A DNA stretch of 64,000 nt from Limnohabitans sp. Rim8 (GCA_945901045.1 CAMDKK010000002.1:1-64000); one strand, 5' to 3'; counted from the first letter of the stretch, positions 38,828 to 48,806 are shown. The notes: a model not told the origin generated them from the sequence alone. Numbers and translations are program-made.

Positions 38828-41139
38828 CAGTCCCCGCGACCTGCCAACTGCAAACTGCGTTCACGGGCAAATGTTGCTTCTAATTGCGGTTGACCTGATA
38901 CATAAGGTGAAGGCCACTGCAAGGCCGTGTAACCGATGCGGGCCGCCTCCGTCATTGTCCAAGCCGGGTTGGCCAAATGCGGCCGTGCCACGGCACACAA
39001 GTCAGCGCGTCCGGCGGCAATGATGCTGTTGACATGGTCAGCCTCACTGATGGCACCCACCGCCAGGGTGGCAATGCCAACTTCTTGCCGAATTCGATCC
39101 GCAAAAGGCGTTTGGTACATGCGACCGTAAATGGGTTTTTGTTGGGCGCTGACTTGGCCCGAAGAGCAATCGATCATGTCAGCACCGGCAGCCTTGAACG
39201 CGCGCGCTACTTCGGTGGCGTCGATCGGCGTGATCCCGCCCTCCACCCAGTCGTGCGCCGAAATGCGCACGGACATAGGCAAATGATCTGGCCATACCGC
39301 ACGCACTGCAGCAAAGACTTCGAGCGGATACCGGAGCCGGTTTTCAAGGCTGCCGCCATAGTCGTCCTGCCTTTGGTTGGTCAAAGGCGAGATAAAACTC
39401 GACAGCAAATAGCCATGCGCACAATGCAACTCCAACCAATCAAATCCTGCTTGGTTTGCGCGATGTGTGGCTTGAATGAAATCATTTTTCACTTGCGCCA
39501 TATCTTCGCGGGTCATGGCGCGTGGCACCTGTCCATCTTGCAAATAGGGCTTCGCTGATGCCGACAACAAAGGCCAGTTAGCCTCAGGCAATGGCTGGTC
39601 AGCGCCAGCGTCTTGCCATGGCGCACAAGTCGAACCTTTCGGCCCCGCGTGCCCGATTTGAAGCGCAATTTTGGCATCGGTTTCTTGATGCACCCAGCCC
39701 ACGATCCGCGCCCAATCGCTGGTTTGTTGATCATTCCACAAGCCAGGACAGCCCGGGGTGATGCGTGCCTCAGGGCTGACACAGGTCATTTCGGCAAATA
39801 CCAATGAAGCACCGCCCATGGCCCTTGCCCCCAAATGCATCAAGTGATAGTCACCCACCCGGCCATCGGTGCACTTGTACTGTGCCATGGGAGAAACCAC
39901 CACCCTGTTTTTCAAGGTGATCCCGCGCAAGCTGTAGGGGGTGAACATGGGTGGCACCGCTTGGGCTTGTCCCGCAAACCAGCGCTCATAGCCTTCAAGC
40001 CATTGTTTATCCCGCAATCGGAGATTCTCATGGCTGATGCGCTGACTGCGCGTGAGCATCGAATACATGAACTGCTCGGGTGCCAGTTGGTCGCAATAGC
40101 GCTTGCCGCACACTTCAAACCACTCCATCGCATTCCAAGCCGCATTTTGCAATCGGATGACATCTATGGCACGCAGGGCTTGGTATTGTTCAAGCACTTG
40201 CGGAATGTGCGCCACTTCGTCGCCTGTTTCTTGGAATTGTCGGACCAACTCGATGGCATCTTCTAAAGCCAGCTTGGTGCCCGAGCCAATCGCGAAGTGG
40301 GCCGTGTGCACGGCGTCGCCCATCAACACCACATGGCTCTTGCCATTAAAATGTGACCACTTTTCGCATTTGATGCGCTGAAAGTTCAGCCAAGCCGAAC
40401 CGCGCAGATGACGCGCATTCGTCATCAAGCGTTCGCCTTTTAAATTGGCTGCAAACACTTTTTCGCAAAAGGCAATCGACTCGGCTTGGTCCGCCCGGTC
40501 CAACCCATGGGCCAACCAGACCTCCTCAGGGCACTCGACGATGAAAGTGGATGTGAGGCCATCAAACTTGTAAACGTGCGCTTGAAACCAACCGTGCTCT
40601 GTTTTCTCAAACAAAAACGTGAAGGCGTCGTACTGTTTGTGGGTGCCTAACCAGATGAAACGGTTAGGCCGCGTCACGATGTCTGGTTTGAAAATTTCCG
40701 GGCATCGGTTTCGCACATTGGAGTTGATGCCGTCGCTGGCAATGACCAGATCAGCGTCCGGAAAGTCCAAGTCCGAGGTGGCATCTTGTTCGAACAGAAG
40801 TTTGACGCCCAAGACCTCACACCGTGCTTGCAAAATATTCAGCATCTTCTTGCGGCCAATGCCGACAAAGCCATGGCCGCCTGATCGGATAACACGGCCC
40901 TTGAAATGCAACTCAATGTCATCCCAATGGTTAAACGCTTGCTGGACCTCTTGTGCCGTTTCGGCATCCCAGTGGCGCATGTGTTCCATGGTTTGGTCTG
41001 AGAACACCACACCCCAGCCGAAAGTGTCGTAGGGCTTATTGCGTTCGACCACGGTAATGTCGTGGTGCGCACCCCGTTTTTTCATCAGCAACGCGAAGTA
41101 AAGCCCGGCGGGACCCCCACCTATGCACACGATCTTCAT
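38827..41139 (-). CDS. 2-aminobenzoyl-CoA monooxygenase/reductase-type bifunctional flavoprotein
   Basis: 770 residues built from two enzymes. Residues 1 to about 385 are a class A flavin monooxygenase like salicylyl-CoA 5-hydroxylase (IGGGPAG at 6-12; [14 protein letters not shown] for FAD). From about 397 ([14 protein letters not shown]) to the end is an Old Yellow Enzyme domain with an ALQIGHAG segment. This fusion is the hallmark of the Azoarcus 2-aminobenzoyl-CoA monooxygenase/reductase, which hydroxylates and then reduces the ring in one protein. GGAGG lies 6 bases before ATG 41139. It is the first gene of the operon. Confidence 0.85.
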   Translation of the reverse strand: MKIVCIGGGPAGLYFALLMKKRGAHHDITVVERNKPYDTFGWGVVFSDQTMEHMRHWDAETAQEVQQAFNHWDDIELHFKGRVIRSGGHGFVGIGRKKMLNILQARCEVLGVKLLFEQDATSDLDFPDADLVIASDGINSNVRNRCPEIFKPDIVTRPNRFIWLGTHKQYDAFTFLFEKTEHGWFQAHVYKFDGLTSTFIVECPEEVWLAHGLDRADQAESIAFCEKVFAANLKGERLMTNARHLRGSAWLNFQRIKCEKWSHFNGKSHVVLMGDAVHTAHFAIGSGTKLALEDAIELVRQFQETGDEVAHIPQVLEQYQALRAIDVIRLQNAAWNAMEWFEVCGKRYCDQLAPEQFMYSMLTRSQRISHENLRLRDKQWLEGYERWFAGQAQAVPPMFTPYSLRGITLKNRVVVSPMAQYKCTDGRVGDYHLMHLGARAMGGASLVFAEMTCVSPEARITPGCPGLWNDQQTSDWARIVGWVHQETDAKIALQIGHAGPKGSTCAPWQDAGADQPLPEANWPLLSASAKPYLQDGQVPRAMTREDMAQVKNDFIQATHRANQAGFDWLELHCAHGYLLSSFISPLTNQRQDDYGGSLENRLRYPLEVFAAVRAVWPDHLPMSVRISAHDWVEGGITPIDATEVARAFKAAGADMIDCSSGQVSAQQKPIYGRMYQTPFADRIRQEVGIATLAVGAISEADHVNSIIAAGRADLCAVARPHLANPAWTMTEAARIGYTALQWPSPYVSGQPQLEATFARERSLQLAGRGD

Positions 41140-41193
41140 GAATCCTCCTGCGCAGCCCCGTGCTTCAGGCCTGCATTGTTTTCACCTCAATAA

Positions 41194-41205
41194 TTGAAGC
41201 TTCAA
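41194..41205. promoter_or_regulatory. perfect 12-base palindrome upstream of the oxygenase gene
   Basis: TTGAAGCTTCAA, flanked by partly symmetric AATAA and ACAATTAT, lies 55 bases before the operon's first start codon. It fits a MarR operator over the promoter. Confidence 0.6.
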
Positions 41206-41263
41206 ACAATTATGCGCACACTGATCGTGAGCGTCAATGCATGAAAACCAGTGTTTACCCGAA

Positions 41264-42259
41264 TCAGTCTTTGTACATCACGGTGATGCTGATGCGTCGG
41301 TTGCGCGGGTCCTTCGGGTCATTGGGGTTGTACGGCGCACTGTCGGCGACCCCCTCAATTTTGGCAAAACGGTTTTCAGGTACGCCTTTTTTACCAATGA
41401 TTTTGCGGGTTTCTTCGGCCCGTTCCGCTGAGAGCGACCAGTTATTGCGCCCATCGGTGTTGGCAAACGCGACGCTGTCCGTGTGCCCTCGAATGGCCAA
41501 TTTATTGTCCATCTTGGTCATGCTTTTGGCGACCTCATTGAGGAGCACTTGTGCTTTAGGGGTCAACTGCGTAGTACCCAATCCGAACATCGCAAAGTCA
41601 GCTTTGTCGATAATCTCGATACGCAAACCTTCTTTTTCCCGCACAAACTTGACTTGATCGGTGAGGTTTTCCAATCTTGGATTTTTAGCCAGACTTTCTT
41701 TCACCTCTTTTTCGAGTTTGTCAAAGTCGGCTTTGTCCTTTTGCTCCGCAATCTGCTTTTTCTCTGCCTCAGTCAAGGATTCTGGATTGTTACGCTCCTC
41801 GGAATTAGGCGACGGATCGTTTTCTGTCGGGCCGCCCTGCGAGCGTGGCGTGACACGTTCCATGGCCGCAGTTTGTTTGGACGCGAAGGGGAACCCATCC
41901 GGGTCGATCACTGATCGCCCACCCAGCATGCCATCGGAGCCGGCCAGTTTGCCCATGGTGACGTTGCTGTGCGAAGTCGGCCTGAAATAATCGGCAATGC
42001 TTTTGCGCTGGTCGGCATTGGACGCGCCGAGCAACCACATCAACAAAAAGAAAGCCATCATCGCCGTCATCATGTCGGCAAGGGCAATTTTCCAAGCACC
42101 TCCGTGAGCACCCCCGTGCCCATCGTCCATGATTTTCTTGACGATGATGGGCGCAAGTGGCGCAGGCGGTTCTGCGGCAACGACAGCCGAGGGAGCAGCA
42201 GGCTCCTCTTCGACCTGCGGCTCCAGTTCCTCCGGCTTGGCTTGTGATCCGTCAGCCAT
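41264..42259 (-). CDS. motB: flagellar stator protein MotB
   Basis: 331 residues. An unusually long acidic/Pro-Ala-rich cytoplasmic start (about 50 residues) precedes the single membrane helix, which carries the proton-conducting aspartate D62 (ALADMMTAMMAF). The C-terminal OmpA/MotB peptidoglycan-binding domain spans about 190-331 (IRGHTDSVAF, NWSLSAERAEE). It couples proton flow to torque with MotA. It starts 5 bases after the motA stop. Confidence 0.95.
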   Translation of the reverse strand: MADGSQAKPEELEPQVEEEPAAPSAVVAAEPPAPLAPIIVKKIMDDGHGGAHGGAWKIALADMMTAMMAFFLLMWLLGASNADQRKSIADYFRPTSHSNVTMGKLAGSDGMLGGRSVIDPDGFPFASKQTAAMERVTPRSQGGPTENDPSPNSEERNNPESLTEAEKKQIAEQKDKADFDKLEKEVKESLAKNPRLENLTDQVKFVREKEGLRIEIIDKADFAMFGLGTTQLTPKAQVLLNEVAKSMTKMDNKLAIRGHTDSVAFANTDGRNNWSLSAERAEETRKIIGKKGVPENRFAKIEGVADSAPYNPNDPKDPRNRRISITVMYKD

Positions 42260-42264
42260 GGCGA

Positions 42265-43122
42265 TCAGCCCCGCATGCCGTCAAAGACTTCTGCAAAACT
42301 TGGCTGGTTGTGATGGCTGATGCCCACACGGGCGGCTTCAATGATCAAAGGCATGGGGTGGCCGTTCAAGGTGCCAATGATGATTTGTTTGACCACGCCA
42401 TAAATTTCGCCTTCATCATTGATGATTTCGGCCAGGCGTTTGGAGAAGGGCTCGAAAAAGCCGTAGGCCAAAAACACCCCCAAAAAGGTTCCGACCAACG
42501 CGCTACCAATCAACGCACCCAAGACTGTGGGGGGTTGGTCAATCGCACCCATGGTTTTCACCACACCCAACACGCAAGCCACAATACCCAACGCAGGCAA
42601 AGCGCCGGCCAATGTGCCGAGTGTGTCAGCTGCTTTAAGGGCGCCATGGTGGTGGGTTTTGATGCTCAAGTTCATCACATCTTCAACGGCCATGGGGTCC
42701 AGGTTACCCTGCGACACGACCATCAGGCGGACGGTATCTGTGATCAAGTGCAAAAGTGCATGCTCTTTCAGCACTTTTGGAAACTCGCCGAAGATCGCAC
42801 TGGCTTCAGGGTTCTCGATGTGCGCTTCGAGCGCCACGGCACCCTCTGCTTTGAGCACCTTCATCAACTTGGAAACCAAGAAAATGGTGGCCAAATAATC
42901 GGCCTTGTTGAACGATGGCCCTTTGAAAATTTTACCAATCCCGCCTACAGCGGCCTTGACGGTGTCACCGCTGTTGCCAATCAGCATACCGCCGATACCG
43001 GCACCGAAAATGGTGAAAAGTTCGTGCGGTGCGGCATCAAGGATAGGGCCCATTTCGCCATGCAAGACGGGCAAGCCGAACACGCACACCATCAATACAA
43101 CAATACCTATCATCGCTACCAT
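42265..43122 (-). CDS. motA: flagellar stator protein MotA
   Basis: 285 residues with four membrane helices, two at the start (MVAMIGIVVLMVCVFG) and two after residue 160, and the large cytoplasmic torque loop between. Start ATG 43122 gives the usual MotA N-terminus; eight upstream codons are ignored. The gene follows fliS with a long hairpin in between and is coupled to motB. Confidence 0.95.
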   Translation of the reverse strand: MVAMIGIVVLMVCVFGLPVLHGEMGPILDAAPHELFTIFGAGIGGMLIGNSGDTVKAAVGGIGKIFKGPSFNKADYLATIFLVSKLMKVLKAEGAVALEAHIENPEASAIFGEFPKVLKEHALLHLITDTVRLMVVSQGNLDPMAVEDVMNLSIKTHHHGALKAADTLGTLAGALPALGIVACVLGVVKTMGAIDQPPTVLGALIGSALVGTFLGVFLAYGFFEPFSKRLAEIINDEGEIYGVVKQIIIGTLNGHPMPLIIEAARVGISHHNQPSFAEVFDGMRG

Positions 43123-43192
43123 GGTCAGACTCTCTCTTTGCGGCAAGACAGAAGTCAGGCTATGGGCCCTTCTGGATCTGTCTCACCTTCAT

Positions 43193-43223
43193 ATACAAGT
43201 CACCAGGGCCCTGAGACTTGTAT
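43193..43223. terminator. strong hairpin between fliS and motA
   Basis: Nine-base arms ATACAAGTC / GACTTGTAT enclose a second perfect palindrome CAGGGCCCTG, making a nearly continuous 31-base hairpin. It has no clear T-tract on the minus strand, so it could be a factor-assisted terminator, an RNA-stabilising structure or an operator. Confidence 0.45.
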
Positions 43224-43232
43224 CTCATGACC

Positions 43233-43670
43233 TCAGTGCAACGAATTACCACCCAAATTTGCAGCCAAGTTTTTTGCAGCTGGCAGCAAGTTGGGTACAT
43301 CTTTCCAAGCTTGACGGATTTCACCCATCAAAGTTTGGACTTCCTGCAATGCCACCAAATCGTTACGGGCATTCACATGAATCAACCGGCGCGTGACATA
43401 GCTGTACAACTCATACAAGTTGCTGGCCAGATCGCCACCTTTTTCCAAATCCAAAGCGCCTTGCAAACCAATCACAATGCGACCTGCACGGGTCAGGCTT
43501 TTATTTTTGTCTTCAATTGAGCCGTGTTCAATATGACCACGGGCTGTGACCAAACTCTCGATCAAGCCGTCGAACAGCATTTGGATCAACTCGACCTTGT
43601 TGGCCACCATGGCCTGTGAAGTCCGATTGCCTTCGCCGTAACCTTCGATTGCTTTGAAATTGACTCGCAT
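43233..43670 (-). CDS. fliS: flagellin export chaperone FliS
   Basis: 145 residues, all-helical by composition, with the family segment KVELIQMLFDGLIESL near residue 26. FliS binds flagellin C-termini before export and restrains premature polymerisation. CAGGAG lies upstream of ATG 43670, and a sigma-28 promoter precedes it. fliC and fliD, its usual neighbours, are not in the window. Confidence 0.93.
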   Translation of the reverse strand: MRVNFKAIEGYGEGNRTSQAMVANKVELIQMLFDGLIESLVTARGHIEHGSIEDKNKSLTRAGRIVIGLQGALDLEKGGDLASNLYELYSYVTRRLIHVNARNDLVALQEVQTLMGEIRQAWKDVPNLLPAAKNLAANLGGNSLH

Positions 43671-43703
43671 GATCTGTCGCTCCTGGTGTAACTGATACAT
43701 CAG

Positions 43704-43730
43704 GTATCGGAGCTAAAACAGAAAACTTGA
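43704..43730 (-). promoter_or_regulatory. sigma-28 (FliA) promoter of fliS
   Basis: On the minus strand TCAAGTTT (43730-43723), 11 bases, TCCGATAC (43711-43704) match the flagellar sigma-28 layout TAAAGTTT-N11-GCCGATAA, including a perfect CCGATA. The fliS ATG is 34 bases downstream. fliA itself is the next gene upstream. Confidence 0.7.
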
Positions 43731-43758
43731 GACTTGTCATCACATCATTTCTCACTAT

Positions 43759-44505
43759 TTACAATTTGTCCGCTTGGCGCTTGGGTATCACCACTGGGGT
43801 GACGTTCAAAGTGCCACGCAATTTCTTGACCACCGCGGTCAGCAACTGACTCACGCGCGACTCGGTTACGCCCAGAACTTCGCCGATTTCTTTCAGGTTC
43901 AGTTCTTCGACATAGTACAAATTCATTAGCAATTGATCTCGCTCTGGCAAATCCTCGATCGCACCGGTCAAAGCCTGCATGAATTGCGCATGCTCCACAA
44001 TAGCCTCTGGCTGCCGTGAAGCATCGCCAGCGATGTTCATCACCTCATCTGTGACCACTTCCATCGAATAGGTTTCAAATCGCCGAGCCTGGTTGCGCTC
44101 TTTGTGAAACTGCTCAATATCCTTGCCCATGTGGTCGGCCAATTCGGCCTGCGTCGGTGTACGCCCCAAGTCGGCACCCAATACATGGGTGGCCTCGGAG
44201 TGCGACTTGTTAATGGACACAGCCGATCGAGGCAAAAAAGACAAACGGCGCACCTCGTCCAAAATGGCACCCCGCACACGGCTGTGCGCAAAGTTTTCAA
44301 ACTCAAGGCCTTTGGCTGGGTCATAGGCTCTAGAGGCCTCCAGCAATCCGATCATGCCGACCTGGATCAGTTCATCCAGTTCCATAAAAGGCGGCAGACG
44401 GACCTTCAGATGCAACGCAACGCGCTTGACCAAGCCCAAATGGGCAAGCACCAAAGACTCGCTGTTGTTTTGAACCTCTTGGTAAAGGAGTGTGTTGGTT
44501 GCCAT
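43759..44505 (-). CDS. fliA: flagellar sigma factor sigma-28
   Basis: 248 residues with the sigma-70-family regions 2 (DLIQVGMIGLLEASRAYDP-like core), 3 and 4 (LNLKEIGEVLGVTESRVSQL helix-turn-helix). It transcribes late flagellar genes once the hook is complete. It begins 6 bases after flhG and is likely driven from the flhA sigma-54 promoter. Confidence 0.96.
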   Translation of the reverse strand: MATNTLLYQEVQNNSESLVLAHLGLVKRVALHLKVRLPPFMELDELIQVGMIGLLEASRAYDPAKGLEFENFAHSRVRGAILDEVRRLSFLPRSAVSINKSHSEATHVLGADLGRTPTQAELADHMGKDIEQFHKERNQARRFETYSMEVVTDEVMNIAGDASRQPEAIVEHAQFMQALTGAIEDLPERDQLLMNLYYVEELNLKEIGEVLGVTESRVSQLLTAVVKKLRGTLNVTPVVIPKRQADKL

Positions 44506-44511
44506 GGCCTG

Positions 44512-45330
44512 TCAGGTCCTTGAAGAGACCAATCTTTCCACAAAAAATTGCACCCCGCCCGTGGCATGGGCGATAGGCACCAGGTCATTGGTCGCCACAG
44601 CCAAGCGACGGAAATCTCGCGCTCCAGAGCTGCTTGGGGAAAATTCCAGAATGGACTGGTGCTTTTTAAGTGCTGTCAAAATCAATTCATCTTGTTCGAT
44701 TGAGCCCAAATACTGAATAGACTTGTTTAAAAACCGCGTGCAAACCTGGTTGATTCGTTCAAAAAGTTTACGTCCTTCTTGGGCGCTGCCTACACCGTTA
44801 GAGATCAAATAAATGTCCTCAAGACCATAGTCTTTCGTCAGCACTTTGATTGTGCCATAGGCATCAGCAATCGACGAAGGATCATCGCGAACCACAATGA
44901 AACGGCGACTGGTCGCGGCCATGAAAGACAGCACTGCAGGCGCAATACCGGCTGCCATATCGACAATCAAATAATCCAAATCATCTTCCAAAACGCTGAA
45001 GGCTTGCACAATGCGGGCTGCTTGCATCACGCTCAGATTGGCCATTTCGCGCATACCCGAAGCGCCAGGGACCAATTTAACACCGTAACGGGTCGTGACG
45101 ATGATTTCATCCAGTGTTTTCTCTCCACTCAAAAAATCGCTGAGATTGAACGGACAAAGGCAGCCCAAAGCAATTTGGGCATTGGCCAGCCCCAAATCCG
45201 CATCAAACAGCATGACTTTAAAGCCCATGCCTTGCAAAGCAACAGCCAGGTTGACAGAGATCGTGGTTTTGCCTACGCCGCCTTTGCCGCTGGCAATCCC
45301 GATGACCTGTGTGGAGAGTTGCTTTTGCAT
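44512..45330 (-). CDS. flhG: flagellar number regulator FlhG (FleN/MinD-like ATPase)
   Basis: 272 residues. Deviant Walker A KGGVGKT at 16-22, switch regions FDADLGLAN and VDMAAG. MinD-type ATPase that with FlhF limits flagellar number and in several species restrains the FleQ/FlrA activator. It implies polar flagellation. It lies 9 bases after flhF. Confidence 0.92.
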   Translation of the reverse strand: MQKQLSTQVIGIASGKGGVGKTTISVNLAVALQGMGFKVMLFDADLGLANAQIALGCLCPFNLSDFLSGEKTLDEIIVTTRYGVKLVPGASGMREMANLSVMQAARIVQAFSVLEDDLDYLIVDMAAGIAPAVLSFMAATSRRFIVVRDDPSSIADAYGTIKVLTKDYGLEDIYLISNGVGSAQEGRKLFERINQVCTRFLNKSIQYLGSIEQDELILTALKKHQSILEFSPSSSGARDFRRLAVATNDLVPIAHATGGVQFFVERLVSSRT

Positions 45331-45339
45331 GCTGTTCTC

Positions 45340-46683
45340 CTAGAGAGTATCGCGCAGTGGACGAGATGACTTGTACCGCGCATTGAAAGTTGCAGCGTCC
45401 ATGACTGCGGGCTGCTGGTTCTCTTGTACTTGCGCCCGGGAAGGCACCACTTGAGCTTGCGCCTGGGAGGGCATCAGTTGTGAAACCGCCAGATTGACCA
45501 ATTGCGCTGTAGTGAAGCCCATGACCAAATCAGTTAAACGCTCAGAGGCACTGGCCGCAGACAAGACAGGCACATCGTTTTCATTGCACATGAATTGCAA
45601 CAGCGCCCAAGGTGCAGTGGCTTCGTCCAACTTACTGATCATCAAACTGTCCCAGACCAAACTGGCACTGGCTGCGGCATCCTTCAAGACGCGCTGCACA
45701 CTCACAGCAGAGGCATCGGCAGGCAATACAGCATGCATGATGCATGCGGGGTGCACGGATTTTATTTCAGTGATGCGCTCAATCATTTGCACACCAGGGG
45801 TATCGATCAATACCAAAGTGCGCTGCGACAATTCGGTCAGTAACAAACGCAGAGTTGACGCGTCTTTTGCCCGGTAGCAATCAATGCCAATTTGAGCGCA
45901 CAACATTTGCGTCTGATTCCAAGCCCCAATGCGAGCGTCTTGGTAGCTGATAAAGGCCACTTTGTCGGTACCTGACGCAGCCGCGGTATGCAAAGCCAAG
46001 CGCGCAGCCATCAGGGTTTTTCCAGAGCCTGAGGGTCCGGCAATCGCATGCACACCGTCAAAAGCACCTGGCTCACCGCCGCGCTTGAGCGAGGAGGTCA
46101 AAAGTTCGCGAATGGCTTGCAGTGCGTCTTCTGTGCTGTCGTGGTCTTTGATGCTGTCCACCAACAAGGTTCGCAAACCCGCTGGCACGCCGGCTTGATG
46201 CATGGCTTGCACCACGGGCTGAACGGCGTGCGCCACAGGCTGGCCTGACTGCCATTCTGCCGCCTGTTGACTGACGCGAAACTCGCGCCGCAATGCCGCC
46301 AGTTCTTCCACCACAAAGGCCACAATTTCTTTGCTGCGCACTTCATCACGTTTTGTTTCTTGAACCAACAGCGGGTCGGCATTCAACAAAGGATCGGAAC
46401 GCATCGGGGCTTTGCCAAGCAGGGCCTCCCCTAAATGATCGCCAAAATTAGTGATCAAATCCAAAGTAGGCTCTTTGTGTGTCGTCGCGGGTTTGGCAAA
46501 AGGGTTGTCACTGTCGAACAGGTGGCTGTCGCCAAAGGCTGTGGCCATTTCTACGGCCACAACCAACTCGGTTTGCCCCCCCACACGGTGGTTGGCAATG
46601 ATCAGCACGTCGGGGCCATACAAACTGATGGCTCGCTCGGTCGCGCTGCGGGTATCTCGGGCAAGGATGCGTTTGAGTTCCAT
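45340..46683 (-). CDS. flhF: flagellar placement GTPase FlhF, divergent G motifs
   Basis: 447 residues. N-terminal B domain, then N and G domains of the SRP-GTPase family. Position and overall fold match FlhF, which marks the pole for flagellar assembly. Motifs are atypical: P-loop GPSGSGKTLM (about residue 215) rather than GKTTT, DTPG rather than DTAG for G3, and SKLDEA for the usual TKLDE. QDARIGAWNQT retains the family DxxRxGA. GTP use may be altered. Confidence 0.9.
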   Translation of the reverse strand: MELKRILARDTRSATERAISLYGPDVLIIANHRVGGQTELVVAVEMATAFGDSHLFDSDNPFAKPATTHKEPTLDLITNFGDHLGEALLGKAPMRSDPLLNADPLLVQETKRDEVRSKEIVAFVVEELAALRREFRVSQQAAEWQSGQPVAHAVQPVVQAMHQAGVPAGLRTLLVDSIKDHDSTEDALQAIRELLTSSLKRGGEPGAFDGVHAIAGPSGSGKTLMAARLALHTAAASGTDKVAFISYQDARIGAWNQTQMLCAQIGIDCYRAKDASTLRLLLTELSQRTLVLIDTPGVQMIERITEIKSVHPACIMHAVLPADASAVSVQRVLKDAAASASLVWDSLMISKLDEATAPWALLQFMCNENDVPVLSAASASERLTDLVMGFTTAQLVNLAVSQLMPSQAQAQVVPSRAQVQENQQPAVMDAATFNARYKSSRPLRDTL

Positions 46684-46709
46684 GGCGTTGCTGCTAGGTG
46701 TTCAAAAAA

Positions 46710-48806
46710 TTAACGTGTCTCGGCATGCACGGTGTGCACAACCTTGACGCTTTGGTCATCTGGAATCTCGCTGTACGACAGCAAGGTCAAATCGTTGACG
46801 CGGTAACGTGCTGCACGCGACAACCAAGGGCGAATGGTGGGAGACACGACCAAAACTGCAGGGTGCCCCATCTCTTCGACCGCACGCGCGCCATCACGCA
46901 AAGCGGCAAACAAGCGTTCGGCCAAGCCGGGCTCAATGGCCATGTTTTGTCCGGGCGCACTTTGCTGCAACACGTTGTGCAAAAGTTGCTCCAAGCCTGG
47001 GTCCAGCGTCATGACCGACAAAGAATTCGACTCATCCACCAGGCTTTGCACAATCATGCGGCCCAGCTTAGGGCGAACAATGGCGGTCAGCTGATCGGGT
47101 TCTTGAGTGCGACTGGACGCTTCAGACAAGGTTTCCACAATCGAGCGCATGTCGCGAATCGACACCGATTCATTGAGCAGGTTTTGCAGTGTGCGGGTCA
47201 CAACACCCAAAGACAATTTTCCAGGCACCAAATCTTCAACCAATTTGGGCGCCTTGGCGGCCAATTTATCCAGCAGTTGCTGCACCTCATCGTGGCTGAG
47301 CAAATCAGAAGCGTTGTCGCGCAAGACTTTGTTCAAGTGGGTCGCAATGGCGGTGCTGGCGTCCACCACGGTGTAGCCCAATGTCCGGGCATGGTCACGT
47401 TCGGCCGGATCGATCCAGACCGCATCCAAACCGAAAGCCGGCTCTTTGGTCGCTTGGCCTTCCAGCGGACCATAAACCTGACCCGGATTGATCGCCAACT
47501 CACGGCCGACCTTGACCTGGCCTTTGCCGCGAGCAACACCTTTAAGCACAATGTGATAAGCATCGGGGTCGATGTTCAAGGCATCACGAATACGCACAGA
47601 TTGCACCAAAAAGCCCAGCTCGGCAGACAGCTTTTTGCGCACCCCTTTGACGCGGCTTAGCAACTGGCCACCGGTCTCGGGATTGACCAAGGGAATCAAG
47701 CCATAGCCAATTTCCAAACCGATCAAATCGACCTGGTCGACATCGTCCCAATCGAGTTCTTTCGGCTCATCCAAAGCTGCTTGGGCTGCCGCTGTCACGG
47801 GCTCTGGGGCGGGCCGGTCGCGTCTTTGCAAAATGCCCCATGCAATAGCGGCAGTACCCAATGACAGTGTCAGAAAAACCAAATGCGGCATACCAGGTAC
47901 GGCGCCCAAAATGGCCAAGATGCCCGCAGCCAGGAAGAGCGCGGTAGGATTGGCCAACTGGGTTGTGGCCTGCTCCGTCATCGACTCCGAGGTGGTCACA
48001 CGGGTCACGATGATGGCCGTCGCCAAAGACAAGAAAAGCGATGGAATCTGCGCCACCAAGCCATCACCGATGGTCAGCAAGGTGTAGATACGACCCGCCT
48101 CGCTGAGCGACAAATTGTGCTGCCCAATACCGATGGCCAAGCCACCAACCAGGTTAATGACCAAAATCAACAAGCCCGCGACCGCGTCGCCGCTGACAAA
48201 TTTGGAAGCACCGTCCATGGAGCCAAAAAAGTCAGACTCTTGGGCCAACTCTTCGCGTCGTTTTTTAGCCGTATCCTGGTCAATCACACCCGCGTTCAAA
48301 TCAGCGTCAATTGACATTTGCTTGCCAGGCATCGCATCCAATGTGAAACGTGCATTCACCTCCGAGACGCGCCCTGCACCCTTGGTCACCACAATGAAGT
48401 TGATGATCATCAAGATGGCAAAGATGATGAAACCGACCACGTAGTTGCCGCCGATGACGATCTCGCCAAAGGCCGCCACCACTTTACCGGCAGCATCGTG
48501 CCCTTCATGGCCGTTGACCAAAATCACGCGGGTGGAAGCCACGTTCAAACCCAAGCGCAACATCGTCGCAAACAACAACACCGACGGGAAAGATGAAAAC
48601 TCGAGTGGCTTGCGCGTCCCGATTGCGATCATGATGATCACCAGGCTACAGGCAATATTGAACGTAAAGAGGATATCCAGAAGCAAGGGTGGTAACGGAA
48701 GTACCAACATGGCCATGATCAGGAGCACCAACGCAGGCAAGCCCAGCCCGGAGTAATCATACCGGGACAGGTTCAGTCGTAGAGTTGAAAGGGACAAAGT
48801 GCTCAT
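46710..48806 (-). CDS. flhA: flagellar type III export gate protein FlhA
   Basis: 698 residues: about eight membrane helices in the first 330, with the conserved cytoplasmic loop between (VTKGAGRVSEVNARFTLDAM), and a large C-terminal domain that docks chaperone-substrate complexes. It forms a nonameric ring that couples proton flow to secretion. It heads the minus-strand flhA-flhF-flhG-fliA unit behind a sigma-54 promoter. Confidence 0.97.
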   Translation of the reverse strand: MSTLSLSTLRLNLSRYDYSGLGLPALVLLIMAMLVLPLPPLLLDILFTFNIACSLVIIMIAIGTRKPLEFSSFPSVLLFATMLRLGLNVASTRVILVNGHEGHDAAGKVVAAFGEIVIGGNYVVGFIIFAILMIINFIVVTKGAGRVSEVNARFTLDAMPGKQMSIDADLNAGVIDQDTAKKRREELAQESDFFGSMDGASKFVSGDAVAGLLILVINLVGGLAIGIGQHNLSLSEAGRIYTLLTIGDGLVAQIPSLFLSLATAIIVTRVTTSESMTEQATTQLANPTALFLAAGILAILGAVPGMPHLVFLTLSLGTAAIAWGILQRRDRPAPEPVTAAAQAALDEPKELDWDDVDQVDLIGLEIGYGLIPLVNPETGGQLLSRVKGVRKKLSAELGFLVQSVRIRDALNIDPDAYHIVLKGVARGKGQVKVGRELAINPGQVYGPLEGQATKEPAFGLDAVWIDPAERDHARTLGYTVVDASTAIATHLNKVLRDNASDLLSHDEVQQLLDKLAAKAPKLVEDLVPGKLSLGVVTRTLQNLLNESVSIRDMRSIVETLSEASSRTQEPDQLTAIVRPKLGRMIVQSLVDESNSLSVMTLDPGLEQLLHNVLQQSAPGQNMAIEPGLAERLFAALRDGARAVEEMGHPAVLVVSPTIRPWLSRAARYRVNDLTLLSYSEIPDDQSVKVVHTVHAETR

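Noticed and set aside
42157..43230. 357-codon open frame on the plus strand
   Set aside because: Antisense to motA and the start of motB; His/Gln-rich shadow.
46698..47660. 320-codon open frame on the plus strand
   Set aside because: Antisense to flhA C-terminal domain; no domain pattern.
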